Assembly (NCBI GenBank): GCA_937923405.1
Contig: CALDUY010000001.1
Span: forward strand, 1-64,000
Length of the DNA stretch: 64,000 nt
DNA from: an uncultured Gemmataceae bacterium
Lineage (GTDB): Bacteria; Planctomycetota; Planctomycetia; Gemmatales; Gemmataceae
Direction of reading: 5' to 3'
The number at the start of each line of letters is the position of its first letter. Position 1 is the first letter of the stretch. The notes below the pieces were generated by a model. The model was not told the origin of the DNA and did no database searches. It was given only the letters and a program-made list of their open reading frames with translations. Shown here in pieces: positions 35,409 through 45,044 of the stretch. A program made the translations under genes and the position numbers.

Positions 35409-35867
35409 TCAGATGTCGTCGGACAAGATGTTTGGAGACAGCAACTGCTCAAGCGTGTACGGGCAGACCATCGGGAAGTTCTCCGGCGGCAACCCGGTCT
35501 CGGCGGCGATCCGTTCGACAGCCTTCAGGTAGGCGTCCGGGAGAACCGCCTCGGCGTGGTTCCGCAGCACTCCTCGGCTGGCCAGCCCCTCCAACTCCTG
35601 CCGCTGTTCGACAACCGTCGCTCGCCAACTCCCCGATCGGCGGTCGGGTTGGTGAAACCACTTCAGCACATGCGCTAGCAGGACGATTAGACGGCTCTCG
35701 ACCTCCCGACGATCGCGGCGTGCCATGTCCGACAGGTACTCCGCCAGGCAGTTTGGATCGATCTCACACACTCGCCCGTGGCGGACGAGCTCGGCGGCGG
35801 CTTCCAGCCACGCGGTCTCATCTGCCTGGTACAAAGCCGCGTTCGCCAGCGGGGTTCGCTGCACCAT
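35409..35867 (-). CDS. DUF29 family protein
   Basis: 152 residues from ATG 35867. The family pattern is clear: LYQADETAWLEAAAELVRHG, LAEYLSDMARRDRREVESRL, IVLLAHVLKWFHQPDRRSGS W and the C-terminal LPPENFPMVCPYTLEQLL. DUF29 proteins are all-helical, of unknown function, and spread widely in cyanobacteria and planctomycetes, often near mobile DNA. The gene sits alone between two direct copies of a ~150-bp repeat (35111 and 36025). Confidence 0.85.
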   Translation of the reverse strand: MVQRTPLANAALYQADETAWLEAAAELVRHGRVCEIDPNCLAEYLSDMARRDRREVESRLIVLLAHVLKWFHQPDRRSGSWRATVVEQRQELEGLASRGVLRNHAEAVLPDAYLKAVERIAAETGLPPENFPMVCPYTLEQLLSPNILSDDI

Positions 35868-36024
35868 CGAGCCACTCCTCACCAGCCCCGACGAACCGGT
35901 CTAGGCTAGACTCACACAATACCGGAATCTGGGCAAACACGCTACCAATTGCGCCAACCTTTGCTCACCGAACAAATCCCTGCAAGCCGTGAGTGCGATA
36001 AATGGTAGGAGACTCAGCACATCT

Positions 36025-36170
36025 CCGATAAAGACACTCTGCAAAAGGGCTTGTCGCTAGGACTGCCGCTGGTACTATTCTCGCTCTCGATCGGGGCAAC
36101 TACAAGAGGGTTGACGGTTTTTACGACTCCTTTCGACCAACCGCCATCTCTGCGAAGACGAACTGCGAGA
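36025..36170. repeat. Dispersed repeat, copy B
   Basis: Second copy of the element at 35111-35260, same orientation, ~915 bases away. The core 36076-36127 is identical over 52 bases; outer parts differ by substitutions and small indels. It lies upstream of the promoter of the lipoprotein gene, so it could be part of a leader or regulatory region. Confidence 0.8.
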
Positions 36171-36252
36171 GACCGATAAGGGGTTGGGTGTTGGTCGCCA
36201 CGAGCGACCCAAGCCTGCCTGTCCTGCTGCGTAACTGCTAAAGTCTTTACCC

Positions 36253-36281
36253 TTGACAGTCTCGACTTCAAAAGGTATGCC
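36253..36281 (+). promoter_or_regulatory. Sigma-70-type promoter for the lipoprotein gene
   Basis: TTGACA at 36253-36258, a 17-base spacer and TATGCC at 36276-36281, 27 bases before the ATG at 36308. A GGGAGG ribosome site is at 36296-36301. Confidence 0.6.
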
Positions 36282-36307
36282 ACGCCCTCTGATTGGGAGG
36301 TTAAGGC

Positions 36308-37339
36308 ATGAAGCGGCGTTACGCAGGGATCGGCGCAGTGAGCCTCAGTGGGCTGTTTTTGACAGGTTGTCTATTTCACCAACACTCCGTGCGCGAGCCG
36401 AAACCCAACGATGCCTTGCTCACGGGAACCTCGGCAGTGGAGCAGGTCGCCTCGGCGATGGCGTCGCACGAGGAGAGCCAGCCAATTCCCTCCCCGCCCG
36501 CGCCGCCGTCCGATTATCATCCGCGGCAACGGATCACACGCCCAGCCAGTTACAGCGAACCGCAGCAGCCGTCCTCGCCTCGTGCCACTGCGACGGCGGA
36601 ACCTGCTTCGATGACCGGTGCCGAAGAGAAAGCTTCTCTCGCTGCCAAGGCCACGTCGGAGACGCCGCTGGTCGCAGCACTGCGCTGCGCTCTGGAGAAG
36701 CATCCTGAAGAGGCTCAACGTCTGCTAGAGCAATACGACAAACAGGATCGGGAATTACTTCTGGCTTTGCTGCGACTGACCGCGGAAGTGGGAGAGGGAG
36801 AACTACAAAACCTCTCGGCTGAAGCAGCGTCTCGAACACTGGAGCAACTGTCGACCATAATCAACTCGCTCAAGAAAAAAGCACCACTGACGCTCGAAAA
36901 AGTCTGTTTTTGCAAGAAAATCCAAGGATTTGGCCGCTACACCCGCTGCCCGCAAAATCACCAGTTTCAGGCGGGCAGCGGCAACCAACCAGGCGAGCGA
37001 GTGCAGGTTTACGCCGAGGTGCGAAACTTTACCTGCAAACAGGTTGAGCAGCAGTATGAAACCGTGCTGGAGAGTCGACTGGTGATCTGTGACGCGGAGC
37101 GAAACGAACTGGCCAAGATCGATCTGGGCCGCTGCGAGGATCGCAGTCTGACGCCGCGTCAGGATTACTTCCTCAATTTTCAGCTCCACATTCCGCCGAA
37201 GCTGGCTCCAGGGCTGTACACGCTGTGGCTGTATGTCAAAGATGTGACCACCGAGCCAGCCCGAGAGACTAGCTGTTCGCTGGATTTTCGGGTGGTGGCT
37301 CCGGGAGCCGAGACAACGGAGAAATCGGAGTCACCATAA
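36308..37339 (+). CDS. Lipoprotein of unknown function
   Basis: 343 residues. The N-terminus MKRRYAGIGAVSLSGLFLTG C has a lipobox (LTGC, Cys 21), so it is lipid-anchored after export. A Pro/Ser/Ala-rich linker (~45-115) leads to a helical part (LLEQYDKQDRELLLALLRLT, NLSAEAASRTLEQLSTIINS) and a C-terminal beta domain (VCFCKKIQGFGRYTRC, ERVQVYAEVRNFTCK, LAPGLYTLWLYVKDVT). The family is not one I can name; it looks planctomycete-specific. Own promoter at 36253. Confidence 0.8.
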   Translation: MKRRYAGIGAVSLSGLFLTGCLFHQHSVREPKPNDALLTGTSAVEQVASAMASHEESQPIPSPPAPPSDYHPRQRITRPASYSEPQQPSSPRATATAEPASMTGAEEKASLAAKATSETPLVAALRCALEKHPEEAQRLLEQYDKQDRELLLALLRLTAEVGEGELQNLSAEAASRTLEQLSTIINSLKKKAPLTLEKVCFCKKIQGFGRYTRCPQNHQFQAGSGNQPGERVQVYAEVRNFTCKQVEQQYETVLESRLVICDAERNELAKIDLGRCEDRSLTPRQDYFLNFQLHIPPKLAPGLYTLWLYVKDVTTEPARETSCSLDFRVVAPGAETTEKSESP

Positions 37340-37423
37340 CCAGTTTGGCATCCCGTGCATCCTGGCCGTTCCAAGGTAACCCGCGGAGGACAGGCGTCCC
37401 CCGCGGTAGATCTATTCAAGATC

Positions 37424-37861
37424 TCAGACACGACCATGCAGGTACTCTTGAAGGAGATGGATCGTGTGTTCCTGTTCGGCGGTGGCCTGAGCGTTGAGAT
37501 CGCCAATAGAGATTAACCCCCGTAAGGCTAGTTCGGAGTCGACCACAGGGAGATGGCGAATTCGCCGATTCTTCATGGCTCCGCGTGCTTCTTCCAAGCT
37601 AGTATCCGGAGAACAGCAGGCCACTTCGGTTGTCATGACCTCGCTGACTCGCGTCGAGCTTGGATCACGCTGCCCAGCTACCACGCGCTGCAACACGTCG
37701 CGTTCAGTGAAGATGCCGACCACGCGACCCGTCTCCACAACGACCAGTGCGCCAATCCGATGTTCATTCATCAGCAAGGCCGCTTGGAGTACGCTGGCTT
37801 CCGGCCCGACGGTGAAGACATGCGAGCCTTTGCGCGCCAGCAGATCAGATACTTTTGCCAT
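37424..37861 (-). CDS. CBS-pair domain protein
   Basis: 145 residues made of two CBS motifs: HVFTVGPEASVLQAALLMNE...GIFTERDVLQRV, then VACCSPDTSLEEARGAMKNR...RGLISIGDL. CBS pairs bind adenosine nucleotides and sense energy state. The ATG at 37861 starts MAKVSDLLARKG. The FHA gene lies upstream on the same strand, about 97 bases away. Two more CBS proteins are in the window (57306, 60995). Target unknown. Confidence 0.88.
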   Translation of the reverse strand: MAKVSDLLARKGSHVFTVGPEASVLQAALLMNEHRIGALVVVETGRVVGIFTERDVLQRVVAGQRDPSSTRVSEVMTTEVACCSPDTSLEEARGAMKNRRIRHLPVVDSELALRGLISIGDLNAQATAEQEHTIHLLQEYLHGRV

Positions 37862-37958
37862 GACCAGACTCCTTAGAAGCAGAGTCACCCGAAAGAAATG
37901 AAAGGATTGCTCGTCACTATACCGCGAGCGACGAGCAAGTGCATGCAAAAAGGAGAGA

Positions 37959-38585
37959 TTATTCTCGGGAGCGTTTTTGGGCCGGCTTGGCAGGTCGAGT
38001 CGGCTCTTCATCGAGCAAACCGCGTAGGTCGCTGACTCCTGGGAGCTGCCACCCTTGGGCATCCAAATCAAAATCCACCGGCAGCGGGGCCAAGTCGTCC
38101 TCCACCGGCGGAGGAGGAGGCGACGCTTGGCGAGATTTGCCATTCCCAACTGACCGCGGCGGCACGGGATCGATCTCTTCCAACTCCGGCAGATCGTCGA
38201 GCGGCTCGACCTCCATGACATCGCCATCCGCCAAGGCTTCGAGCAGACTGACGGAATTCTCGCGCGGTGGAATCCGTGACTTGCCTTGATCGGGCAGTTC
38301 GTACTCGACCTGGAATCGGACAGGCCCGACCTCGACCTCATCTCCGGGATACACCGTCTGCGGGGATTTGAGCCGTTTCCCATTCAAAAAGGTGCCATTA
38401 ACGCTGTCCATGTCCTCCAGAATGACGGTCCCGTCTTTGAGTAGGAAACGGCAATGTCGCCGACTGACTTCGGCAGAAGGAATCCGAACAGCATTCCCAC
38501 GTGCTCGCCCAATGACGGCCACCGCTGTTCGCAAAGGAATGACGAGCCGTCGGCCATTCAACTTGGTGATCAGTTCGACCTTCAT
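37959..38585 (-). CDS. FHA domain protein
   Basis: 208 residues. The FHA domain (residues ~1-95) has VIGRARGNAVRIPSAEVSRR HC, and DMDSVNGTFLNGKRL, the conserved phosphothreonine-binding residues (GR, S..H, NGT). The rest is acidic and Pro-rich (EVEPLDDLPELEEIDPVPP) and probably disordered. FHA proteins dock onto kinase-phosphorylated partners. Operon with the downstream CBS gene is possible. Confidence 0.88.
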   Translation of the reverse strand: MKVELITKLNGRRLVIPLRTAVAVIGRARGNAVRIPSAEVSRRHCRFLLKDGTVILEDMDSVNGTFLNGKRLKSPQTVYPGDEVEVGPVRFQVEYELPDQGKSRIPPRENSVSLLEALADGDVMEVEPLDDLPELEEIDPVPPRSVGNGKSRQASPPPPPVEDDLAPLPVDFDLDAQGWQLPGVSDLRGLLDEEPTRPAKPAQKRSRE

Positions 38586-38715
38586 ATTCCAACCGCGAGG
38601 AAGGAGGTCGGCAAACTCCGTGAGGGTGCCCTAGCTCTAAGGATACCAGGAGTATGCAGCGTGAAGCAAGCGCGGAGTTTATCCATCTTGGTGAGAATCG
38701 CGCCGGTCACGGAGA

Positions 38716-40176
38716 TTAAGTTAGGATGGCGTCGAGAACGTGGCCGTGAACGTCGGTGAGTCGGCGTTCGATGCCGTTGTGGTAGAACGTCAGTCGTTCG
38801 TGGTCTAGCCCGAGCAAATGCAGAATCGTCGCGTGCAGATCGTAGATGGTGGCCACCTTCTCGACCGCCTGGTAGCCGAACTCGTCGGTCGCACCGTAGC
38901 TGAAGGCTCGGCGGACGCCCGCACCGGCCAGCCAGACCGTGAAACCTTTGGGATTATGGTCGCGGCCGCTGGCTCCCTTCTGGAAGGTCGGCATGCGGCC
39001 AAACTCCGTTACCCAAACGACCAGTGTATCCTTGAGCAAGCCGGTTCGCTTCAGGTCGGTCAACAGCGCGGCGCAGGGTTGATCCAGAATCGGTCCGTGA
39101 ACGTTGTACTGCGCCTCGATCGTCTTGTGCCCGTCCCAATTGCCCACTCCTTCGCCCATCGCGTAAGAGCCGTTGAACAGCTGGACAAAGCGCACGTCGC
39201 GTTCGAGCAGTCGTCGGGCCAACAGACAGTTACGCGCGAAGCCAGCCTTGATCTTGTTGGCGTCGCCGGTGCCGTACAGTTCGTGCGTGGCCTTCGACTC
39301 CCTGGACAGATCGCCGACCTCGGCGGCGCGAAGCTGCATCTTGGCCGCCAGTTCGTAGCTGGCAATACGGGCAGCTAGTTCACTGTCTCCGGGGCGAGCG
39401 GCAGCATGCTCGGCGTTGAGTCGTTGCAGGAACTCGCGTGTCTTGGAGTCGGCAGCGGCACTGAGTCGCGCGGGACGGTTCAAATGCGGGATCGGCTTGT
39501 CGGCGGTGAATGGCGTACCCTGGAACACCGCTGGCAGAAAGGCGTTGCCCCAGTTGTTGGGGCCGATCTGCGGCACGCCGCGCGGGTCGGGAATGGCCAC
39601 GAATGCCGGCAGATCGCGGCACTCGCTGCCCAGAGCGTAAGTCACCCAGGCTCCCACACTGGGAAAACCATCGAGCGTGAAGCCGGTCGACATCTGGTTT
39701 TCCGCCGGACCGTGCGTGTTGCTCTTGGCCGTCATCGAGTGAATGAAGCACATCTCGTCGGCCAGTTCCGCCAGTCGGGGCAATAGCTCGGAGACCATCT
39801 TGCCGCTCTGGCCGCGCCGCTTAAACGGCCAGATGGGACGGACCAGGTTGCCCTGTTCGCCCTGAAACGTGATGAGCTTATCCGCGCCTGGGAGCGGTTG
39901 GCCATGACGCTTGATTAGCTCTGCTTTGTAGTCGAACGTGTCGACGTGCGACACCGCCCCGGAACAGAAGATCGTCAACACTCGTTTCGCCTTGGCTGGG
40001 AAGTGCGGTGGACGCGGAGCCAGTGGAGCCTCTGGCTGGATTACCGGACGGAGCGGTTTCTTGTCCGCGGCTAGCAACCGTTGCTCTGCGAGCAACGCGG
40101 TTAGAGCGATCCCGCTCAACCCAGTGGCGGCATGCCCTAAAAACGACCGACGATCAAGCAGAGGATGCGGGGGCAT
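38716..40176 (-). CDS. DUF1501 family secreted protein
   Basis: 486 residues from ATG 40176 ([20 protein letters not shown]), with a twin-arginine type signal (RRSFLG). It has the features of DUF1501: [53 protein letters not shown] and the final [10 protein letters not shown]. The alkaline-phosphatase-like fold suggests a sulfatase/phosphatase relative, but the substrate is not known. It follows the DUF1553 cytochrome gene by 22 bases, the standard planctomycete pair. Confidence 0.9.
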   Translation of the reverse strand: MPPHPLLDRRSFLGHAATGLSGIALTALLAEQRLLAADKKPLRPVIQPEAPLAPRPPHFPAKAKRVLTIFCSGAVSHVDTFDYKAELIKRHGQPLPGADKLITFQGEQGNLVRPIWPFKRRGQSGKMVSELLPRLAELADEMCFIHSMTAKSNTHGPAENQMSTGFTLDGFPSVGAWVTYALGSECRDLPAFVAIPDPRGVPQIGPNNWGNAFLPAVFQGTPFTADKPIPHLNRPARLSAAADSKTREFLQRLNAEHAAARPGDSELAARIASYELAAKMQLRAAEVGDLSRESKATHELYGTGDANKIKAGFARNCLLARRLLERDVRFVQLFNGSYAMGEGVGNWDGHKTIEAQYNVHGPILDQPCAALLTDLKRTGLLKDTLVVWVTEFGRMPTFQKGASGRDHNPKGFTVWLAGAGVRRAFSYGATDEFGYQAVEKVATIYDLHATILHLLGLDHERLTFYHNGIERRLTDVHGHVLDAILT

Positions 40177-40198
40177 CGGAACGGCTCCATTTTTGGAG

Positions 40199-42949
40199 TC
40201 AATCCAGATAGATAAACTCGTTAGCATTAAGCAAGGCCCGACACAACGAAGGTAGTCCATGTTCGCTGACAAGGGACTCGGCGGCGACACGCTCCGACGA
40301 GGTCGGCGCACGTTGAAACGCCAGCCGGAAGGCACGTTCCACTTGAGCGGCAGGAACCGATCCCACTTCCCGCATCACCCGCTCAGCGAACAGGTCCGCC
40401 TGTTGCAGCAGGAACGGACTGTTAAGCAGATTCAGTGCCTGACGCGGCGTCGTCGAGACATTCCGCTTGGGAGCGATCTGGCCGCCATCGGGACAATCGA
40501 ACACCCCGAACGTGTCATCGACAACCATCCGCGGCTTGTGTTCATAAACCATCCGACGAAATTCGGCAGGTCCGAACTCGGCCTTCGGCGTGTACACCTT
40601 GACGTAGTTGGTGTTCGGCTGAAACAGATCGAACCCTGGTCCGCCCATGCGTGTGTCGAGTTGACCACTTACGAAAAGGATGGCATCACGCAGGGCCTCC
40701 GCCTCGATGCGGCGCGGTGGATACCGCCACAACAGCCGCGTCTGGGCATCCTTGGCCAGCCCTTCGGGATGTGCTTTGGAAGACTGCCGATACGTTGCCG
40801 AGGTGACGATCAGCCGATGAATGTGCTTCAGCGACCAGCCGGAGTCAACGAGTTCAGCGCCCAGCCAGTCGAGCAATTCCGGATGCGAAGGGGTTCCGCC
40901 GTTGAGACCGAAGTCACTCGGAGTATCGACCAATCCAGCTCCGAAGTGATAGTGCCACAGCCGATTCACCATCACACGCGGCGTTAGAGGATGAGTTGGA
41001 GCAGTGATCCAGCGAGCCAGCGCCTCTCGGCGTTGTGGGCCGGTCGCGTTAGCCGGAATGCTCAGAGACGGTCCCACTTCGGTGAGCGCGCCAGGACCGA
41101 CTGCTTCGCGCGGTTGCATCGGATCGCCTCGGTGTAGTCGGTAGGTCGGCTCCGGAGCGGTGAACCGGCCAGCGTAGACCAGCTGCGGCGCTTCCAGCGT
41201 CAAGAGTTGACGCCGTAACTCGCGAACCTGCTGATTCAGACGCAGCCACTCGACAGACTCGGCAGGCGGTATCATGCCGCTTTGCGGTGTTCCGAAGGGG
41301 AAACGATCCTCGGACGAGGCAACCACGGTCCAGGTATTTCGATCGAGCGAGACATCGATGCGATAGCGTGTCGCCAGGCGGTCGGCAAAGCGTTCCTGCC
41401 GATCGCGTGCCCAGACGATGCGGTCGATCTCGACCGCCTCCCGCAGTTCGATCTCGACTCGACCGCGACCTACCTGATTGGAGATCCAGCTCCGACTGTT
41501 GCCATACTGGCCATCGTGGATGAACTCCAGTCGATGGAGGCTCGGCGAGGCGGAATAGTCTCCTGACGAGGTGGCGCGAGCACCGGCGGAGGCCAGTGCT
41601 ACATTCACCGGTCGGTCTCCGGACGTGAAGATTTCTAGCTCATCGAGGCATGGTTCGTACTGATTCGTCTCCAACACGACAAAGCGGACATATTTTGCCC
41701 GAATTGGGCGAAATCGTTCGCTGTTGTGCTGGGCAGTGACGGCGGGTCGACGCGGTATGGTTGCGCCAGGATCGGCGAGTGGTTCGGCAGTCCGCAGCTT
41801 CGATTCCAGCGCGGTTAGCTCGGCTCGCACTCGCAGAGCCTGTAACTGGCGCGTCGGATCGACGCCACGCATGGGCCGTTCCCCATGCTGTACGTCGGCG
41901 AAGACAGCCTTGAGCCGATAATAATCCAGTTGGGGAATCGGGTCGAACTTGTGCGCGTGACACCGAGCACAGCCAACCGTCAGTCCCAGGAAAGTGGCTC
42001 CCGTAGTCGCGACCATGTCATGCAGTTCGTCGGCTCGTTGCTGTGCCGTCAACACCACATCGGGACTCTTCACCTCGTCCCAGGCTCCGGCGACAAGGAA
42101 ACCGGTCGCAGCGTCGGCTCCCAGGCTATCTCCTGCCAATTGCTCGTGGATGAACTGGTCATACGGGCGATCGTGGTTGAAGCTCTGGATTACCCAGTCT
42201 CGATAGGGCCAGGCATTGCGTCGGGGTTGGTTGGTCTCAAAGCCGTTGCTCTCAGCGTAGCGCACCACATCCAGCCAGTGTCGCCCCCAGCGTTCGCCGA
42301 AGTGCGGTGAGGCGAGATAGCGTTCGACCAGCTGGGCATAGGCCATTGGCGAACGATCAGCGACGAACTCCTCGACCTCTTGGGGAGTCGGCGGCAGCCC
42401 CAGCAAGCCGAACTTCAGCCGGCGAATAAGCACAGCGCGATCAGCTTCCGGTGAGGGCGTGAGGCCCTGTTGTTGCAATCGCTGCACAATGAACGCATCG
42501 ATCGGACTGCTCGCCGAGACAACCGTAGGCACCGTGGGACGGCGAACTGGCTCCAACGCCCAGTGACGGGCCAAGCTCGCTTTATCCTCGGGCCAGGGAG
42601 CCCCCGCCTGGATCCACGCCGTCAGTGTGCCTAGTTCAGCCGCGCTGAGCCGTTCCCCCTTAGGCGGCATCTGCTCGGCGGGGGCGGTGCTGCTAGCACG
42701 CTGGAGCAGTAAACTGGCCTTCGGCTGACCGGGCACAATCGCCTTGCCGGAGTCGCCACCCTGCAGCGCCAGCGACTTGCGGTCCAATCGCAGGCCGCCG
42801 CGTTGCTTCTCGGCTCCGTGACAAGCCAGACAGTGCTTGGCCAGAATCGGTCGTACTTCACGAGCAAAATCCAACTCACGGGCGTGTAGCGGAGCCGCTA
42901 GTGTGATCAACCAACTCAGTATTCGGAGGTATATCGTCTGATACTTCAT
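40199..42949 (-). CDS. DUF1549/DUF1553 cytochrome c protein
   Basis: 916 residues with a signal peptide ([17 protein letters not shown]). A planctomycete cytochrome motif [14 protein letters not shown] (CxxCH, residues ~40) is followed by DUF1549 ([37 protein letters not shown]), a discoidin/F5-8-like region (~420-570) and DUF1553 ([38 protein letters not shown]). These proteins are exported, heme-bound and paired with DUF1501 proteins; a role in sugar or sulfated-polymer breakdown is often suggested. Intact, first gene of the pair. Confidence 0.92.
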   Translation of the reverse strand: MKYQTIYLRILSWLITLAAPLHARELDFAREVRPILAKHCLACHGAEKQRGGLRLDRKSLALQGGDSGKAIVPGQPKASLLLQRASSTAPAEQMPPKGERLSAAELGTLTAWIQAGAPWPEDKASLARHWALEPVRRPTVPTVVSASSPIDAFIVQRLQQQGLTPSPEADRAVLIRRLKFGLLGLPPTPQEVEEFVADRSPMAYAQLVERYLASPHFGERWGRHWLDVVRYAESNGFETNQPRRNAWPYRDWVIQSFNHDRPYDQFIHEQLAGDSLGADAATGFLVAGAWDEVKSPDVVLTAQQRADELHDMVATTGATFLGLTVGCARCHAHKFDPIPQLDYYRLKAVFADVQHGERPMRGVDPTRQLQALRVRAELTALESKLRTAEPLADPGATIPRRPAVTAQHNSERFRPIRAKYVRFVVLETNQYEPCLDELEIFTSGDRPVNVALASAGARATSSGDYSASPSLHRLEFIHDGQYGNSRSWISNQVGRGRVEIELREAVEIDRIVWARDRQERFADRLATRYRIDVSLDRNTWTVVASSEDRFPFGTPQSGMIPPAESVEWLRLNQQVRELRRQLLTLEAPQLVYAGRFTAPEPTYRLHRGDPMQPREAVGPGALTEVGPSLSIPANATGPQRREALARWITAPTHPLTPRVMVNRLWHYHFGAGLVDTPSDFGLNGGTPSHPELLDWLGAELVDSGWSLKHIHRLIVTSATYRQSSKAHPEGLAKDAQTRLLWRYPPRRIEAEALRDAILFVSGQLDTRMGGPGFDLFQPNTNYVKVYTPKAEFGPAEFRRMVYEHKPRMVVDDTFGVFDCPDGGQIAPKRNVSTTPRQALNLLNSPFLLQQADLFAERVMREVGSVPAAQVERAFRLAFQRAPTSSERVAAESLVSEHGLPSLCRALLNANEFIYLD

Positions 42950-43143
42950 GCCCGCTATTGTAACTGACTAGATCAGCGCAGACCAACAATAGGCCCAAGA
43001 AAACAAAGACAACCTGCAACGGATCGTAGAGCAACGGAGGCTACAAAATTCCTGATCTGGATGTCTGTTGACGGAGCCGAGATTGAGGTTACAGTTAATC
43101 TAATCCATCAACCTTAATCCTCTCGTTAATCGCATTAGGGAAC

Positions 43144-43503
43144 ATGGGAGTTTGTGGGCGAGTTGTTGCGGCATTGGTGAAATCGATCACGCGGTTAGCG
43201 GTAGTGGTCGTGTTGTCCGTTTTGGTGACCACGATCGGCGATCCGGCCATTCTTCAGGCTGAGCTATGTCATGCGACGATTCTCACCGGCCTTCCTACCC
43301 CGAACACCCCGACCCAAGAGGAACAAGATGGGGAGATTCCGGCAATTAGCCACCGCCAACAGAATCGTCCTCTGCATCACTTCCGCATGAATAGCCCTGC
43401 GGAGGGGATCACGAGTCGATACTGTGACTGTTTCTTGGTGCATATTTTTGATCCTGCTTCACTTCCACTCAACCTTCCCAGGCACTATCCGCTTCGCTGT
43501 TGA
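43144..43503 (+). CDS. Small hypothetical protein
   Basis: 119 residues. It has an N-terminal hydrophobic stretch (ITRLAVVVVLSVLVTTIGDP) that may be a signal peptide, then a hydrophilic part rich in Pro and Thr (TGLPTPNTPTQEEQDGEIPA). No family recognised and no strong ribosome site, so it may not be translated. It lies between the cytochrome gene and the SulP transporter. Confidence 0.35.
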   Translation: MGVCGRVVAALVKSITRLAVVVVLSVLVTTIGDPAILQAELCHATILTGLPTPNTPTQEEQDGEIPAISHRQQNRPLHHFRMNSPAEGITSRYCDCFLVHIFDPASLPLNLPRHYPLRC

Positions 43504-43623
43504 GGCACCAGCGAGGATGTTGTCACTAGGCGGTTTCATTCAATCGAGGCTTCACGCACCGCGTCTGTGACGGTAGCTGTCCGCGCAGTCGTTGTGTTCT
43601 ATTTGCGAGAGGATATCTCCCTA

Positions 43624-45024
43624 ATGTGGGATCGTATTCGTCTATTTTTTACTTTCTGGGATGCTCGCTTTGAAGATCTGAATGCTCAGAACTGGAAGAC
43701 TACACTCTATCGCGACTTCAGTGCCGGCCTGATTACCGCGCTGACGGCGATCCCGATGGCGATGGGCTTTGCAATGGCCTCAGGCCTACGTCCGGAGCAG
43801 GGCATCATCGCCGGCGCGGTCGCCTGCTTGATCGGCTGCACTTTCGGCGGCTCGAAGTATCAAGTCTGTGGTCCTACCGCCGCCTTCATTCCGATCCTCG
43901 CGGCCCTGGTGTATCGTTACACCGATTACTATCAAGACCTGGGCTACGACCACGAACAAGCTGTCTGGCTGGCTCACGGTTTTCTCGTGTTTGTGTCGCT
44001 GATTTCCGGCGTGATACTCTTGCTCATGGGCCTTGCTGGGTTGGGCAAGTATCTGCAGCGTATCCCCGCTTCCATTGTGGTTGGTTTTACCATCGGCATC
44101 GGTATCACCATCGCGTTGACCAACCTCGGCGAAATGCTCGGCTATCACACAGAATTGCGTGGCAATTTGTTCAACAAGCTCAATGGCCTGTGGAATCACT
44201 TCGACGAATTCAACATTTGGGCCTTATTGATTGCTCTGCTCACCTTTGCTCTCATCAAGATCCTGTTGCGTGTGTCCATCTTCATTCCCGCACCATTGAT
44301 TGCCTTGGGAGTTGCCACGTTCCTAAGCGCAACGGCATTGAGTAGTTCTGGATTGGTGCTGATTCAGAACAAATATGGCGCGATACCGAGTAATTTCTTC
44401 GCATTCACTGGACCGCATATTCCCGACTGGTCGCTGCTCGTGCTGTTCGACGTGTGCTACTTCGTGGTAGCGATTGTCTTCATCAGCGCAGTCGAGAGTC
44501 TGCTCTGTTCGTCGATGGCGGATCGCCTGGCCAACAATAAGAAGACGCCGTTCAACCCTGACAAGGAATTCTGGGGGCAGGGATTGGTACAACTCCTCAC
44601 GCCGCTTTGCAATGGCATGCCCTGCACTGGCGCGTTGGCTCGCACGGCGACGAGTATCAAGACAGGAGCAGTCACGCCGTTCGCTGGATACTTCAAGAGT
44701 GTACTCAAGATCGGCCTGGCAGTGTACCTAGCTAGCTATCTGGAACTGGTGCCGATGGCCTGCATCGGCGGCATTCTCCTCTGGGTCGCCAGCAACATGA
44801 TTAAGTGGCGCGAGATTCACGAAATCATGCTGCAAGGGCGTTTCCAGACGTTGATTATGGCGTTCACTGCTGTCATGGTGCCCATGACCAACTTCCTCAC
44901 CGGGGTCGCTACCGCGATGGTTCTGTATTGGATCCTCTCGTGGTTCGTGGACACACGGAGCGAGGCAGCCCCAGCTCCGGAATTGCCGACCGAGCCGACA
45001 CTTCCCGAACGGATCGGTGCCTAA
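43624..45024 (+). CDS. SulP family inorganic anion transporter
   Basis: About 466 residues with ~11-12 membrane helices. The SulP signature is clear: FSAGLITALTAIPMAMGFAM ASGL, FGGSKYQVCGPTAAFIPILA, and SAVESLLCSSMADRLANNKK. It ends right after the last helix (TGVATAMVLYWILSWFVDTR), so the cytoplasmic STAS domain usual in SLC26/SulP proteins is absent. Substrates of relatives include sulfate and bicarbonate. The ATG at 43624 is taken for the start; an upstream GTG is possible. Tail to tail with a sigma-54 activator. Confidence 0.9.
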   Translation: MWDRIRLFFTFWDARFEDLNAQNWKTTLYRDFSAGLITALTAIPMAMGFAMASGLRPEQGIIAGAVACLIGCTFGGSKYQVCGPTAAFIPILAALVYRYTDYYQDLGYDHEQAVWLAHGFLVFVSLISGVILLLMGLAGLGKYLQRIPASIVVGFTIGIGITIALTNLGEMLGYHTELRGNLFNKLNGLWNHFDEFNIWALLIALLTFALIKILLRVSIFIPAPLIALGVATFLSATALSSSGLVLIQNKYGAIPSNFFAFTGPHIPDWSLLVLFDVCYFVVAIVFISAVESLLCSSMADRLANNKKTPFNPDKEFWGQGLVQLLTPLCNGMPCTGALARTATSIKTGAVTPFAGYFKSVLKIGLAVYLASYLELVPMACIGGILLWVASNMIKWREIHEIMLQGRFQTLIMAFTAVMVPMTNFLTGVATAMVLYWILSWFVDTRSEAAPAPELPTEPTLPERIGA

Positions 45025-45044
45025 CTGTTGCAGGACGCGCAGGA

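Noticed and set aside
35111-36170. The two repeats as remnants of a CRISPR array
   Set aside because: Only two copies, ~915 bases apart, with similarity over ~150 bases; this is not repeat-spacer spacing.
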